In this document: piece by piece, positions 50,801-58,372 of the stretch
How the letters are laid out: the number at the start of each line of letters is the position of its first letter
Position numbering within the stretch: position 1 is the first letter of the stretch
Origin: Candidatus Villigracilaceae bacterium
Lineage (GTDB): Bacteria > Chloroflexota > Anaerolineae > Anaerolineales > Villigracilaceae
Direction: 5' to 3'
DNA length: 64,000 bases
NCBI GenBank assembly: GCA_026645935.1
Contig: JAPKMP010000016.1
Coordinates: 29,053 to 93,052 of the forward strand
The notes under the pieces: generated by a model
The model's database searches: none
What the model saw: the letters and a program-made list of their open reading frames with translations, nothing else
What the model was told of the DNA's origin: nothing
Translations under genes and position numbers: made by a program

Positions 50801-51923
50801 TTGCCGTCGGCGCCCCGGCAATCGTGTAACCGGCGCCCATCGTATTCAGGTTGTCGCTGATGGCGACACCGGTATATGCCGAACCCGTCGGATTTTGCAA
50901 GGTAATGGTGAGCGTGGTTTGATCGCCCGCGTCCACGGTTCCGGGCGCGAAGGATTTTGTAATTCCAACAGGTTGGATGGTCAATTCCGCCTGAGCCGGG
51001 GAACCGTTGGTAACTCCCTGGATGGTTTGGAGGGAGCCGGGTCCGCCGGGACCCGCCGGGATGGTGTTGGCGGTTCCGTTCGCGATCAAATATGCCCCGC
51101 TCACACCGGTGACATTCACCCGCACGAGACAATCCTGTGCCGGGGTAATCGTTCCGTTGGTCAGTGTGATCGTCGTCCCGCCGGCCGGAGCCGATACGCT
51201 CGCCCCTCCGCCGCAATTGGTGACGGTCAACCCGCTCGGAGTGGCGATCTGCAAACCCGAAGGCAGGGTATCGGTATAGGAGGCGCCTGTGAGGTTGGTA
51301 TCCACATCGTTGTTATTGATGCGGATGGTCAACTGGCTGGTTTCCCCGACAAAGATCGTGGTGGGCGCGAACACCTTCGACAACGAGGGTGGCGTAACAG
51401 CAATCACCGTAATTGTGGCACTGGCTGGGGTGGTATTCGTAATGTTTACAATCGTCCCGCCATCGTTGCCCTGGGAGGTTAGGTTGTTTGCCGGGACGGT
51501 ATTGATGAGGTTTCCGGGTGTGACGGAAGATACATTCACTTCCACGTAGCATTCACCCGGATTCGCGCCTTGCTGGGCGTCAACAGTTCCGTTGCTCAAG
51601 GCAAGCGTAGTCGTACCCGGGACGGCCGTCACATCACCAACCAGCCCGCAGGTATTGACAACATTTGCCGGGTTGGCAATGAATAAGCCAGGTTGGACGC
51701 CGACCAAATTATCCGTCCAACTTGCGTTTGTCAACTGGAATGTATTGGGGTTGAAGATCGTCACCCGCAATGTGGAAACACCGCCTGCATCGATCTGGAG
51801 CGGCGTGAACTGCTTGTTGATTTCAGCCGGGAGGCTGGCCGCGCGGACCGGTGTGGCTGGCTGCGCCAGAAGGCTCCCGAACACAAAAATCAGAAGAAAG
51901 TTAACGCGAAAAAACCTATTCAT
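44859..51923 (-). CDS. Giant DUF11/SdrD-B surface protein with LPETG motif and C-terminal sortase domain
   Basis: 2354 residues. A signal peptide occupies 1-28 (cleavage near VRA). Eight DUF11-like repeats of about 135 residues follow (30-1130), each opening with a motif like SKTFNPAQV and containing TDNLP- and TIPA-like stretches. Four SdrD-B/Cna-B-like domains start near 1137, 1318, 1495 and 1678 (SLGNRVWYDTNNNG). Two further DUF11-like domains span about 1833-2150. Then come LPETG at 2176-2180 and, without any membrane helix, a sortase domain (about 2203-2340) with His 2255 in LTSHVTL, Cys 2318 in LITCKTY and Arg 2331 in SRIAIRA. Both enzyme and apparent substrate are in one secreted chain. 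Paralogue of 52325-58303. Expected on the cell surface; role in adhesion or sheath formation is inferred. Confidence 0.9.
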   Translation of the reverse strand: MNRFFRVNFLLIFVFGSLLAQPATPVRAASLPAEINKQFTPLQIDAGGVSTLRVTIFNPNTFQLTNASWTDNLVGVQPGLFIANPANVVNTCGLVGDVTAVPGTTTLALSNGTVDAQQGANPGECYVEVNVSSVTPGNLINTVPANNLTSQGNDGGTIVNITNTTPASATITVIAVTPPSLSKVFAPTTIFVGETSQLTIRINNNDVDTNLTGASYTDTLPSGLQIATPSGLTVTNCGGGASVSAPAGGTTITLTNGTITPAQDCLVRVNVTGVSGAYLIANGTANTIPAGPGGPGSLQTIQGVTNGSPAQAELTIQPVGITKSFAPGTVDAGDQTTLTITLQNPTGSAYTGVAISDNLNTMGAGYTIAGAPTANTCGFTTVNAPVGGTLIQLSGGTIPASATPPTPRGTCVFSIPVQTPLTSTGGTVTNTIPANVLTADQPVTNFLPSTANLTVNRALTGTKAYSPLNIVVGGTSTVTITLNNASSTPLTGVNFTDTLPANLTVSGVPATPQCGGAITNAANSVTLTGGTIPANGNCIVVFDVTSNTPGTYDNLVAANTITNNQGVGHAQFRTNPDLVVVNSASLPVVLSKTFLTNPINPGQPTRLRVTINAPIDTALSGLNIVDNLPVGMVIVGTTSTPPAPANPTDTCAGANVVAPIGGTSFSLTGATIPIGGSCNITVYVTSSIPNSYTNTIPANAIQTNELRTNITDASATVRVTSLTQSKAFYPTHVQAGGRSTLTITLQNTTDSPIVNLALTDNLPGSATNGIRVAAVPNIVNTCGGTPSAAPGSNLISITGGTVPAQVAGVPGLCTISVDVVGLDSTPADPGPQTNTIPFANVTGIVQSTGTAISPFGQAQATLNIQSLSIGVVKGFNPVLVYGGAFSTMSVQLINPNLNTALTGITFTDDMTLLGVGIQLANPVNFDVGTCGGVLTGNPGDTSFTFTGGVLAANTSCTLTLRVVMNVNGNLTNRIPAGAVTTFNGVSNPDPTEASLTNLPGVSVSKTFNPAQVLTNQASVLTITIANTGNVPVVNMGLVDNLPGTLPDGLEVANPSNAFTDCGGSLTAPPGSQTIQLTGGGLAAIGNPGASCIIRVDVISTRPGVYINTIPAGRLTADGGITNNNPANATLTVASNYSLGNRVWYDTNNNGQIDFGTEQGISNVRVQLFNSAGVEILVGPDGILGTGDDGPGGVLTNANGYYRFDNLPAGDYIVRIPNDNFTVGGTTDALVGYWSSGTTINASGIPSDSTTNDPDTDADDSDENGITTLSGNSTNFVQSAVVTLGPDGTEPIGETDLSGGQGAPDGNANMTVDFGFYRQTLGDLVFVDINGDGDYDVGTDSPLSGALVQLYSSDGTEIITGADGIRGTGDDGFGPDGIPATGDDGTGGVLTGAPGTYQFAGLPEGDYIVRVTPPAGYASTVDTASPADTTDPDTNTDNNDNGAGTGTGQVSSGVVTLTPGQGTGGSPGAANNVVTQSSGTTLDPTVDFGFTTTSFSLGNRVWFDTNNNGQIDFGTESGISGVRVELYQDNGDGVFGAGDTFLSFDTTDVGGYYRFDNLPAGNYVVVITADNFRDVGGGDTVASDPLAGYWSSGTTINTSGAISDSTANDPDTTPTDSDDNGISTISGTTVTYVAAAAVTLGPLADEPLNETDLSGGQGAADNRANMTVDFGFYRQTLGDQIFVDVNSNGTYDAGDTPLAGATVQLYSSNGTEINIGPDGILGTSDDAPGGVITGAGGTYQFSGLPQGDYIVRVTPPVGFTSTVDTANSGDTTNPNGNIDDNDNGIGVGVGQVSSNPVTLTPGSAGAASNNTVDNPSGTTANPTVDFGFIGNSGAFTKTMIATDTGILPDFTSGTNVAIGEILTYEILINLPVGIQLDIVTVTDRMDKGLAFVDCLLVEVAGVDQTATVCPPVVSSITNPGDSPANPANPGRQVVFTIGTIPPQPGPATLRIQYRAIVLDVIENQQGVTLNNNVTWAFTGGSFTTSAPDVEVIEPDLAINKSAIPSSGVPIGTPIQFSITVNHSAISSTDAFDVVLTDILPPELQYIPCTVTYSGLPPTTPPAPAYCPGGTNNLVFQWDVFPLGATATITFNARLVASPATNTANVAWTSLPIDPQPNGLPVQLSAHNARSTERWYDPLDDVDVYGISASVVINQDQGGVGGVRGGRRVSDLDLPDKLPETGFAPGVVTLLPEQPSEKAFRASEVWLEIPRLGVKMPIVGVPLLDGDWDVTWLWQEAGWLEGTAFPSWSGNSVLTSHVTLPNGEDGPFATLGELKWGDRIIVHAYGVAFEYEVRQNRTVGSSNTSVLQHEDEPWLTLITCKTYIESSGEYRSRIAIRAVLVGAEESNSTVGGGNKR

Positions 51924-51969
51924 GGCATTACACCTTTACGGACTTAAGGAAAAACGGGATCTGGATGAT

Positions 51970-52011
51970 AAAAAAAAATGCGAGAACGACAGATTTCCGG
52001 TTTCGCATTTT
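51970..52011 (-). terminator. Terminator-like hairpin in the leader of surface gene 1
   Basis: Minus strand AAAATGCGA (52011-52003) pairs with TCGCATTTT (51983-51975) and runs into T9 (51978-51970), 46 bases before the start codon at 51923. Transcription from the promoter at 52131-52158 must read through it, which suggests attenuation. Confidence 0.65.
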
Positions 52012-52130
52012 ACTCAGCTGAATTTCACCCCGGAAAATGAACGAAGAAAAACGCTCAAGAAAAGCGACCAGTTTAATACCAAGGCCATAGTTTCCGTAAC
52101 CAGTTCCATGGTTATTATCAATATTCTGTC

Positions 52131-52158
52131 ATTTTAATATTTTTATGTAATACTGCAA
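52131..52158 (-). promoter_or_regulatory. Candidate promoter of surface gene 1
   Basis: Minus-strand TTGCAG (52158-52153), 16-bp spacer, TAAAAT (52136-52131). It implies a leader of about 200 bases, long compared with the leaderless genes nearby, and containing the T9 hairpin. Confidence 0.45.
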
Positions 52159-52282
52159 ATGTTACTTATGTCACTTATTTAATAATTGGATAAAATCCAT
52201 CGTATTAACAACTTAAGCACGTCCTTATTAAGAAAAATATACTTGTATATTCCCCATCCACTAAACATTAATAATAATGAAT

Positions 52283-52311
52283 CAAAAGGCGGCGCCTTGC
52301 GACGCCGCCTA
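52283..52311 (-). terminator. Intrinsic terminator of surface gene 2
   Basis: AAAAGGCGGCG / CGCCGCCT hairpin with loop bases CCTTG, followed on the minus strand by CCTTTTGATTC. Differs from the surface gene 1 terminator at very few positions. Confidence 0.82.
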
Positions 52312-52324
52312 GATTTGGGTCATT

Positions 52325-55300
52325 CTATCGAATATTATTATCGGCCGGAGCTGTATCGCCATCCAATGTACGTGCAAATATCGCACGGACAGCGATTCGA
52401 TTCGAATATACACCCGTCGTCTCATTATAAGTTTTGCAAGTGATCAAAGTGATCCAGGGCTCATCCTCGTGTTGAAGGACACTTGCATTGAACGGGCTGA
52501 CAGTGCGGTTTTGGCGAACCTTGTATTCGAAGGAAACTCCGTAGGCATGGATGAGGATCCGGTCACCCCATTTTAGCTCACCGATGGAGACGAAGGGACC
52601 CGACCCGCCATCCGGCAAGGTAAGATGACCGGTTAAGACGCTGTTTCCAGACCAGCTTGGGAAGGCTGTTCCTTCAAGCCAGCCAGCCTCATCCCCAAGC
52701 CAGGTAAGGTTCCACTCATCTTCCACAAGCGGCACGCCCACGATTGGCATCTTCAATCCGAGTTTTGGAATTTCCAGCCAAATATCCGTCGCCCGATAAG
52801 CAAGGTCGTTGGGCTGTGTCTTGATCGACGTGAACTCATTTGGAGGAAATCCAGTCGGAGGCAGGACTCTCGGCAATTCAACATCGTCAAGATCAGATGT
52901 TGCGCTGGAAGCGTTGATTCGAGCCACAGCAGAAGCCCCGTAAACATCAACGCTGGAGAGGGGATCAAACCAGCGCTCAGTTGATCTTGAATTATGCACG
53001 CTCAGTTGGACCGGCAGTCCATTTGGCTGCGGGTCGATGGGCAGGGAGGTCCAGGCAACATTGGCTGTATTTGTTGCCGGAGAACTGACCAGACGTGCAT
53101 TGAAGGTAATGGTCGACGTGGCACCAAGCGGGAAAACATTCCAGCGGAAAACCAGATTCGACGTCGCACCCGGGCAATATGCTGGCGCCACCGGGTCATC
53201 AGGTGCCAATCCGCTATAAACGACACTACATGGAATGTATTCAAGCTCCGGCGGCAGGATGTCCGTGACAACAACATCGAAGGCATCCGTCGAGCTGATC
53301 AGGCTGTGATTGATCGTCAATGTAAATTGGATAGGCGTTCCAATGGGAACTCCGGTGGATGGGTTGGAGGATTTATTGATGACGAGATCCGGCTCGTCGA
53401 TTTCAACATCGGGAGCGCTGGTATTCAACGACCCGCCGGTAAATGCCAATGTCACATTGTTGTTCAAGGTGGTGCCCTGTTGATTTTCGACGATATCAAG
53501 GACAATAGCGCTGTAACGTATCCGCAAGGTGGAGGGAGCCGCCTGGGCAGGGATATTACCAAAGTTGAAGACAACCTGTCTGCCAGGATTCGCCGGATTT
53601 GCCGGAGAATCACCCGGGTTCGTTATGGCTGATACAGTAGGCGGACAAACCGTGGCCGTTTGATTCACTCCCGCAACCTCCACCAGGAGGCAATCCACAA
53701 ACGCCAGCCCTTTATCCATTTGGTCTGTGACAGTGACGTTGTTCAAAGCTGTTCCAACCGGCAAGTTCATCAGGATTTCATATGTAATAATCTCGCCAAT
53801 CGCAACATTCGTTCCCGAGGTAAAGGTCTCGCTGGTTCCGAAGATCGTTTTGGATAGAACATTATTGTTGACGAACCCGAAATCGACGGTGGGATTGGAG
53901 GTCGTGCCGGTGTTGTTGTTGACCGTGTTGTTGTTCTGCGCACCCACACTTCCCGGCGTCAACGTGACCACATTACTGAGCGCCTGCCCGGCCGCCACGC
54001 CAACGCCGTTATCATTATCGTCCACGTTGTTGTTGGGACTGGTTGTATCGCCAGGGCTGGATGTATCCACCGTGCTCGAATATCCGACCGGCGGCGTTAC
54101 GCCCACCACGTAATCGCCCTGCGCCAGCCCACTGAATCGATACAGCCCCGACGCATCGGAAAAGATGCCGCCTGTCCCGTCATCCCCGTTGCCAGGAATG
54201 CCGTCCGGTCCAAACCCATCGTCCGCCGTGCCCGGTATCCCATCCGCGCCTGTGATGATCTCCGTCCCATTGCCGGAGTACAACTGCACCAGCGCGTTTG
54301 CAAGCGGGGTATCCGTCCCAGCGTCGTAATCGCCGTCCGAATTGACGTCCACGAACACCAAGTCACCCAATTCCACACGATAGAACCCGAAATCCACCGT
54401 CATGTTGGCACGGCCGTCGACAGCCCCCTGCCCGCTGGCTTCGAGATCCGTCTCGTTCAACGGCTCGCTCAAGCCTGGTCCCAATGTCACCGCTGCGGCG
54501 GCAACATAATTGATCGTGTTTCCTGTCAGGGTCGTGATCCCATTCTCGTCGCTGTCCGTCGGCGTGGTGTCCGCATCGTTCGCAGTCGAATCGTTCGGCA
54601 CGCCCGAGGCGTTGATCGTCGTCCCGCTCGACCAATAGCCCGCAAGCGGATTGCCGGGAACCGTATCCCCCACCCCCACATCGCGGAAGTTGTCGTCTGC
54701 TAGCACCACTACATAATCGCCCGCAGGCAGGTTGTCGAACCGGTAATAACCGTCCGCATCGGTCGTATCGAAGGTCAAGAAGGTATCGCCAGCTCCGAAT
54801 ACTCCATCGCCATTGTCCTGATACAACTCCACCCGCACCCCGGAAATGCCGACTTCCGTTCCAAAGTCGATCGCGCCATTGTTGTTCGTGTCAAACCACA
54901 CACGATTGCCTAGACTGTACCCGGGTACGAATCCAAAGTCTACAGTCATGTTGGCACGGCCGTCGACAGCACCCTGTCCGCTGGCGGAGAGATCGGTTTC
55001 ATTGAGCGGCTCGCTCAAGCCCGGTCCCACCGTCACTGTGCCAGAGCGGATCCCGTTCACCGCATCCGGGATCACCCCTAATCCATTATCGTTCCGGTCC
55101 ACATCGAGATCAGGTTCCGCTTCATCCACAGCCGAACTGGCGTACCCTGCCAGAGGCGCCACGCCAGTGAAGTTCGATGCAGCGATTTCTACTATGTAGT
55201 CACCTGCTGTTAAGTCATCGAATCTGTAATAGCCGCTGGCATCCGTCGATTGACTCGCTATGACGCCGCCGTCCGGTACGCCGTCATTATTCGTATCTGC

Positions 55301-58300
55301 GTAAAGGTTCACCAGCACACCGGCAATCCCTACCTCTGCGCCGTCATGGATTCCGTTGTTCGCAGTTCCCCCGCCTGATCCGTCATCCAGCCATACCCGA
55401 TTGCCCAAACTATAAAGGTTGGATGTCGTAAACCCAAAATCAAAGGTGTGATTATTATTCCCCGGATTTCCGGTTGTGACCGGGATAACGGCGTTGACTC
55501 CACTCACTGTCGCGTCCGAGTCGCGTTGATCTGCAGAAGCGCCCCCCTGATCGTTCGGCGACAAGGATAATCCTGCCAGGGCTGCCTGCTGGCCGCCGCC
55601 CGTTATATTGGGTATCCGAACCGTATAGTTTGTATTTGGAAGCAGACCCGGGATCAGATAATCCTGATTTCCCGAATCCGTGCCTGGACCTGAACTGAAG
55701 AAATAATTTCCATTGGCGTCCGTCGTCACGGTGGAAATTACGTTTCCACCTGAATCCAGTAATTCAACAGTCACACCGGCAAGAGGCGCTTCCCCCGGCT
55801 CCTGAATTCCATTTCCATTTACATCATTCCAGACGCGATTTCCTATTTCGATCGGAGCGCTATAACAGAAGCCTTCAATATCCCCGATGCCGGCGGCTTT
55901 ACCAAATGTTGTTGGAGCACCCCCGGAATTCGGACCGAACACCTCATAGGCGCGCGTGCGCGCGCCGGTCGAATTACTAAACCAGGCAACACCACCGGAT
56001 AAAATGGCAAATGGATCAAACATGGATACCGCGACTTCGCCCGTGCCAGGGAACAACACCAACCCTCCCAACAACACCTCGTCATGAGTGCCACCATTCT
56101 TGTCAGTTTGAGGAGGATACATATCCTGCCAGTAATATTCACCGTTTCCTGGACCCTGACCCGGCACACTGTTACTGCCGCCGGTTGTGATCGTCCCGCA
56201 TGTCGCATTGTTTTCCAGGACGTAAACTCCGCCGACCAAACAGGCGCGCAATACATCGCCTGCCACCGCACCTTCATATAAAGTACCAGGATCCGTAGGT
56301 ATATTAACGACCGTTGGCGTATACCCTGTATCTTTGTTATAAAGGGTGACAGTCCCCCAGGGATTCGAAGTCGCGAAGTTGGCATTCCCTGTCTGGTGCC
56401 CCGTCCTGTCCATCAACCCAACAATCAGATCCCCATTTATATCGAATTCGATATCAGATATGATCGGCTGGGGGTATATAATCTGTTTATCAAAGGCAAG
56501 ATTGGCGAAACTGGCGCAAGGATTTGCACATAGCGACGTCATAAACGGAGACCATGGGCGCCATTCCGCCGGATAGCCCGCATCCGTATTACTGACAACG
56601 CCGCGCGGGTAATTCAAAGGAAATTCGAATGCCAGTGTAAAAACGCCGGGCGCCGCCTCGCTGGTTCGAATGATATAAGCGCGCAAATTGGCAACATTTT
56701 GGGTTGATTCCGCCGTACAAACCACGCCGACATAGACATTTCCCTGATAGACTTCGACCGCCCAAGGCCGGACATCCGAAGCCGCCGGACAGACGTTCGC
56801 GCTTATCGAACCTGGTCCGGATAATTGCGGAGGAATTGCGAATGGACCGCTTGCAGTAACGGGACCCGAGGTTATGTTATTCAACCGATACAATGCCTGA
56901 TTGGATAGGTTGATAAACCATAGGGTATCGTCATCCGTGCCAATATCCATATCGCCAATAGCCGATTTACCGACAGCGTCCCATCCTGTTGGGTCGGTAT
57001 TCGGCGTATTCGCAACGACAGGCAAGCCTCGCGCAGCGTTGGATAGCATGCCTGAGACGGGTATGCCAAGCGTCGTTATATCTAGAAAATTAGAAACTGA
57101 CGTCGAAGCCCCGGTCTGTGGATTTACCACGATCCTGTAAATGCCACCTTCCCCAAGCGGACCCAACCCGCTATGCCTTTTTGCCAGGGCACCTGCAAAA
57201 ACTGTATTTGTTAATCGTTGATAAGCAAGTCCCCAAGTTGTGCCGATTTGAGCACCCGTGGCGAGCGGCTGTTCTACCGTGAGATCGGTCCTGCCATACG
57301 CATCATTCGGAATTGAAACCAACACATCCAAAGTACCTGCTGTCCCTCCAGCCAAAGGATCCCCGTTTATATAGCACGGCATGACGAGATATGGGTTATT
57401 CTGGCAGTATTCCTGAGGGTTTGCCAGACCCATATCAACTCCTGCTGCGGGGCTGGTGACAAATTGAACCGTCGTACCGGAGTCCCTGCCGAATGCACCG
57501 GGCCGTAAATTCCCTGGTATGGTCGTAAATTCGATGCGAACCGGAACGCCGTCAGGAATGTTGAGGGAATAACCCCCCGACGCATCCGTGACGTCCGCGG
57601 CTCCAACCACCGCTCCCGTGCTGTCATAGGCTGTAACGGTAACACCCTGGACCGGTGTATCAGCGGGTCCCCGCAGACCGTTATCGTTATAATCCGTAAA
57701 CACTGTACCGGTTATGGTATTCGGATCCGCACTGGTAAAAATCAATCGCGAGCTGTTGTATTGCTCCGGGACTGCTGCGCCGGTAATCCCAGCTCTGGTA
57801 TCGCAGATACGTAACGTCCAGTTTCCGTTCGCGTTTTCCCCCTTGAAGACGCTTAAAAGCTCGAACGCTTGAGCCGTGCGATCATAAAGCGGGACAGCAG
57901 TATCGTCATCGTCATTATCGTAGAGGGAATTAACAGTCGTATCGTCCAGTAATACATCGTAATTGTTGTAATCATCCGGACTTGCGAGCGCAGGAGAGCC
58001 GAGCCCTCCACCGGAAATAAGGACGGCAAGCGTGCCAGAAGGAGACTGCAATGTCACGCGCACATCACTGCGCCGGTCATGGGAGAGATTGATTCCCACA
58101 TCAAGATCCGCGATGATAAAACTGGATCCCACATTTATGGTTCGAGTAAGCGGTGCGCCGCAACTTGCATCCGGGATAACAATCGTCGCTGTATCGTCAA
58201 CAGTGGTGGAGAGCGCTTTCCCAATATCGCTCGGGGTTCCAAGCATACCGAGAACCATTGCGATCAAAAACAAAGAAGATAAAAACCTGACTCGATTTCG

Positions 58301-58303
58301 CAT
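52325..58303 (-). CDS. Giant P-domain/SdrD-B surface protein with LPPTG motif and C-terminal sortase domain
   Basis: 1992 residues. Signal peptide about 1-30 (LFLIAMVLGMLGTPSDIGKA). Residues 35-195 resemble a proprotein-convertase P domain (LSHDRRSDVRVTLQSPSGT, GNWTLRICDTRAG). One SdrD-B-like domain (200-290) precedes a roughly 500-residue propeller-like region (WGLAYQRLTNTVFAGALAKR). Four more SdrD-B domains start near 819, 963, 1128 and 1312, then DUF11-like domains (1483-1780). LPPTG is at 1814-1818, followed by a sortase domain (1842-1980) with His 1893 (LTGHLTL), Cys 1956 (LITCKTY) and Arg 1969 (NRIAVRA). Spacing of the three catalytic residues (63 and 13) equals that in the paralogue at 44859-51923. 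Preceded by an extended -10 promoter and a GAGG ribosome site. Confidence 0.9.
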   Translation of the reverse strand: MRNRVRFLSSLFLIAMVLGMLGTPSDIGKALSTTVDDTATIVIPDASCGAPLTRTINVGSSFIIADLDVGINLSHDRRSDVRVTLQSPSGTLAVLISGGGLGSPALASPDDYNNYDVLLDDTTVNSLYDNDDDDTAVPLYDRTAQAFELLSVFKGENANGNWTLRICDTRAGITGAAVPEQYNSSRLIFTSADPNTITGTVFTDYNDNGLRGPADTPVQGVTVTAYDSTGAVVGAADVTDASGGYSLNIPDGVPVRIEFTTIPGNLRPGAFGRDSGTTVQFVTSPAAGVDMGLANPQEYCQNNPYLVMPCYINGDPLAGGTAGTLDVLVSIPNDAYGRTDLTVEQPLATGAQIGTTWGLAYQRLTNTVFAGALAKRHSGLGPLGEGGIYRIVVNPQTGASTSVSNFLDITTLGIPVSGMLSNAARGLPVVANTPNTDPTGWDAVGKSAIGDMDIGTDDDTLWFINLSNQALYRLNNITSGPVTASGPFAIPPQLSGPGSISANVCPAASDVRPWAVEVYQGNVYVGVVCTAESTQNVANLRAYIIRTSEAAPGVFTLAFEFPLNYPRGVVSNTDAGYPAEWRPWSPFMTSLCANPCASFANLAFDKQIIYPQPIISDIEFDINGDLIVGLMDRTGHQTGNANFATSNPWGTVTLYNKDTGYTPTVVNIPTDPGTLYEGAVAGDVLRACLVGGVYVLENNATCGTITTGGSNSVPGQGPGNGEYYWQDMYPPQTDKNGGTHDEVLLGGLVLFPGTGEVAVSMFDPFAILSGGVAWFSNSTGARTRAYEVFGPNSGGAPTTFGKAAGIGDIEGFCYSAPIEIGNRVWNDVNGNGIQEPGEAPLAGVTVELLDSGGNVISTVTTDANGNYFFSSGPGTDSGNQDYLIPGLLPNTNYTVRIPNITGGGQQAALAGLSLSPNDQGGASADQRDSDATVSGVNAVIPVTTGNPGNNNHTFDFGFTTSNLYSLGNRVWLDDGSGGGTANNGIHDGAEVGIAGVLVNLYADTNNDGVPDGGVIASQSTDASGYYRFDDLTAGDYIVEIAASNFTGVAPLAGYASSAVDEAEPDLDVDRNDNGLGVIPDAVNGIRSGTVTVGPGLSEPLNETDLSASGQGAVDGRANMTVDFGFVPGYSLGNRVWFDTNNNGAIDFGTEVGISGVRVELYQDNGDGVFGAGDTFLTFDTTDADGYYRFDNLPAGDYVVVLADDNFRDVGVGDTVPGNPLAGYWSSGTTINASGVPNDSTANDADTTPTDSDENGITTLTGNTINYVAAAAVTLGPGLSEPLNETDLEASGQGAVDGRANMTVDFGFYRVELGDLVFVDVNSDGDYDAGTDTPLANALVQLYSGNGTEIITGADGIPGTADDGFGPDGIPGNGDDGTGGIFSDASGLYRFSGLAQGDYVVGVTPPVGYSSTVDTSSPGDTTSPNNNVDDNDNGVGVAAGQALSNVVTLTPGSVGAQNNNTVNNNTGTTSNPTVDFGFVNNNVLSKTIFGTSETFTSGTNVAIGEIITYEILMNLPVGTALNNVTVTDQMDKGLAFVDCLLVEVAGVNQTATVCPPTVSAITNPGDSPANPANPGRQVVFNFGNIPAQAAPSTLRIRYSAIVLDIVENQQGTTLNNNVTLAFTGGSLNTSAPDVEIDEPDLVINKSSNPSTGVPIGTPIQFTLTINHSLISSTDAFDVVVTDILPPELEYIPCSVVYSGLAPDDPVAPAYCPGATSNLVFRWNVFPLGATSTITFNARLVSSPATNTANVAWTSLPIDPQPNGLPVQLSVHNSRSTERWFDPLSSVDVYGASAVARINASSATSDLDDVELPRVLPPTGFPPNEFTSIKTQPNDLAYRATDIWLEIPKLGLKMPIVGVPLVEDEWNLTWLGDEAGWLEGTAFPSWSGNSVLTGHLTLPDGGSGPFVSIGELKWGDRILIHAYGVSFEYKVRQNRTVSPFNASVLQHEDEPWITLITCKTYNETTGVYSNRIAVRAIFARTLDGDTAPADNNIR

Positions 58304-58339
58304 TTATACCTCAACAACAACCTTAACAAAACAAAAAGG

Positions 58340-58348
58340 ATTATATCA
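58340..58348 (-). promoter_or_regulatory. Extended -10 promoter of surface gene 2
   Basis: Minus-strand TGATATAAT (58348-58340), i.e. TGn plus a perfect -10 box, 36 bases before the ATG at 58303. No clear -35, as usual for extended -10 promoters. Confidence 0.6.
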
Positions 58349-58372
58349 CTGAAGTAAGTCTGAAATCTTGCA

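Larger units (their letters stand above)
51924..52324. other. AT-rich intergenic region between the two giant surface genes
   Basis: About 400 bp, clearly richer in A and T than the genes around it. From the surface-gene-1 side it contains a weak ribosome site, the T9 hairpin (51970-52011), a candidate promoter (52131-52158) and, at the far end, the terminator of surface gene 2. No conserved ORF and no riboswitch family was recognised. Confidence 0.6.

Noticed and set aside
51592..52137. 181-codon plus-strand open frame reaching into the AT-rich intergenic region
   Set aside because: Mostly antisense to surface gene 1 and the remainder has no family match or ribosome site.
51924..52324. Known riboswitch (for example cyclic di-GMP) in the surface gene leader
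   Set aside because: No conserved riboswitch core was recognised; only a hairpin with a T run can be supported.
44859..58303. Regularly spaced repeats resembling a CRISPR array
   Set aside because: The repeats are long, in frame and translate to DUF11 and SdrD-B domains; spacing is hundreds of bases and no cas genes are present.
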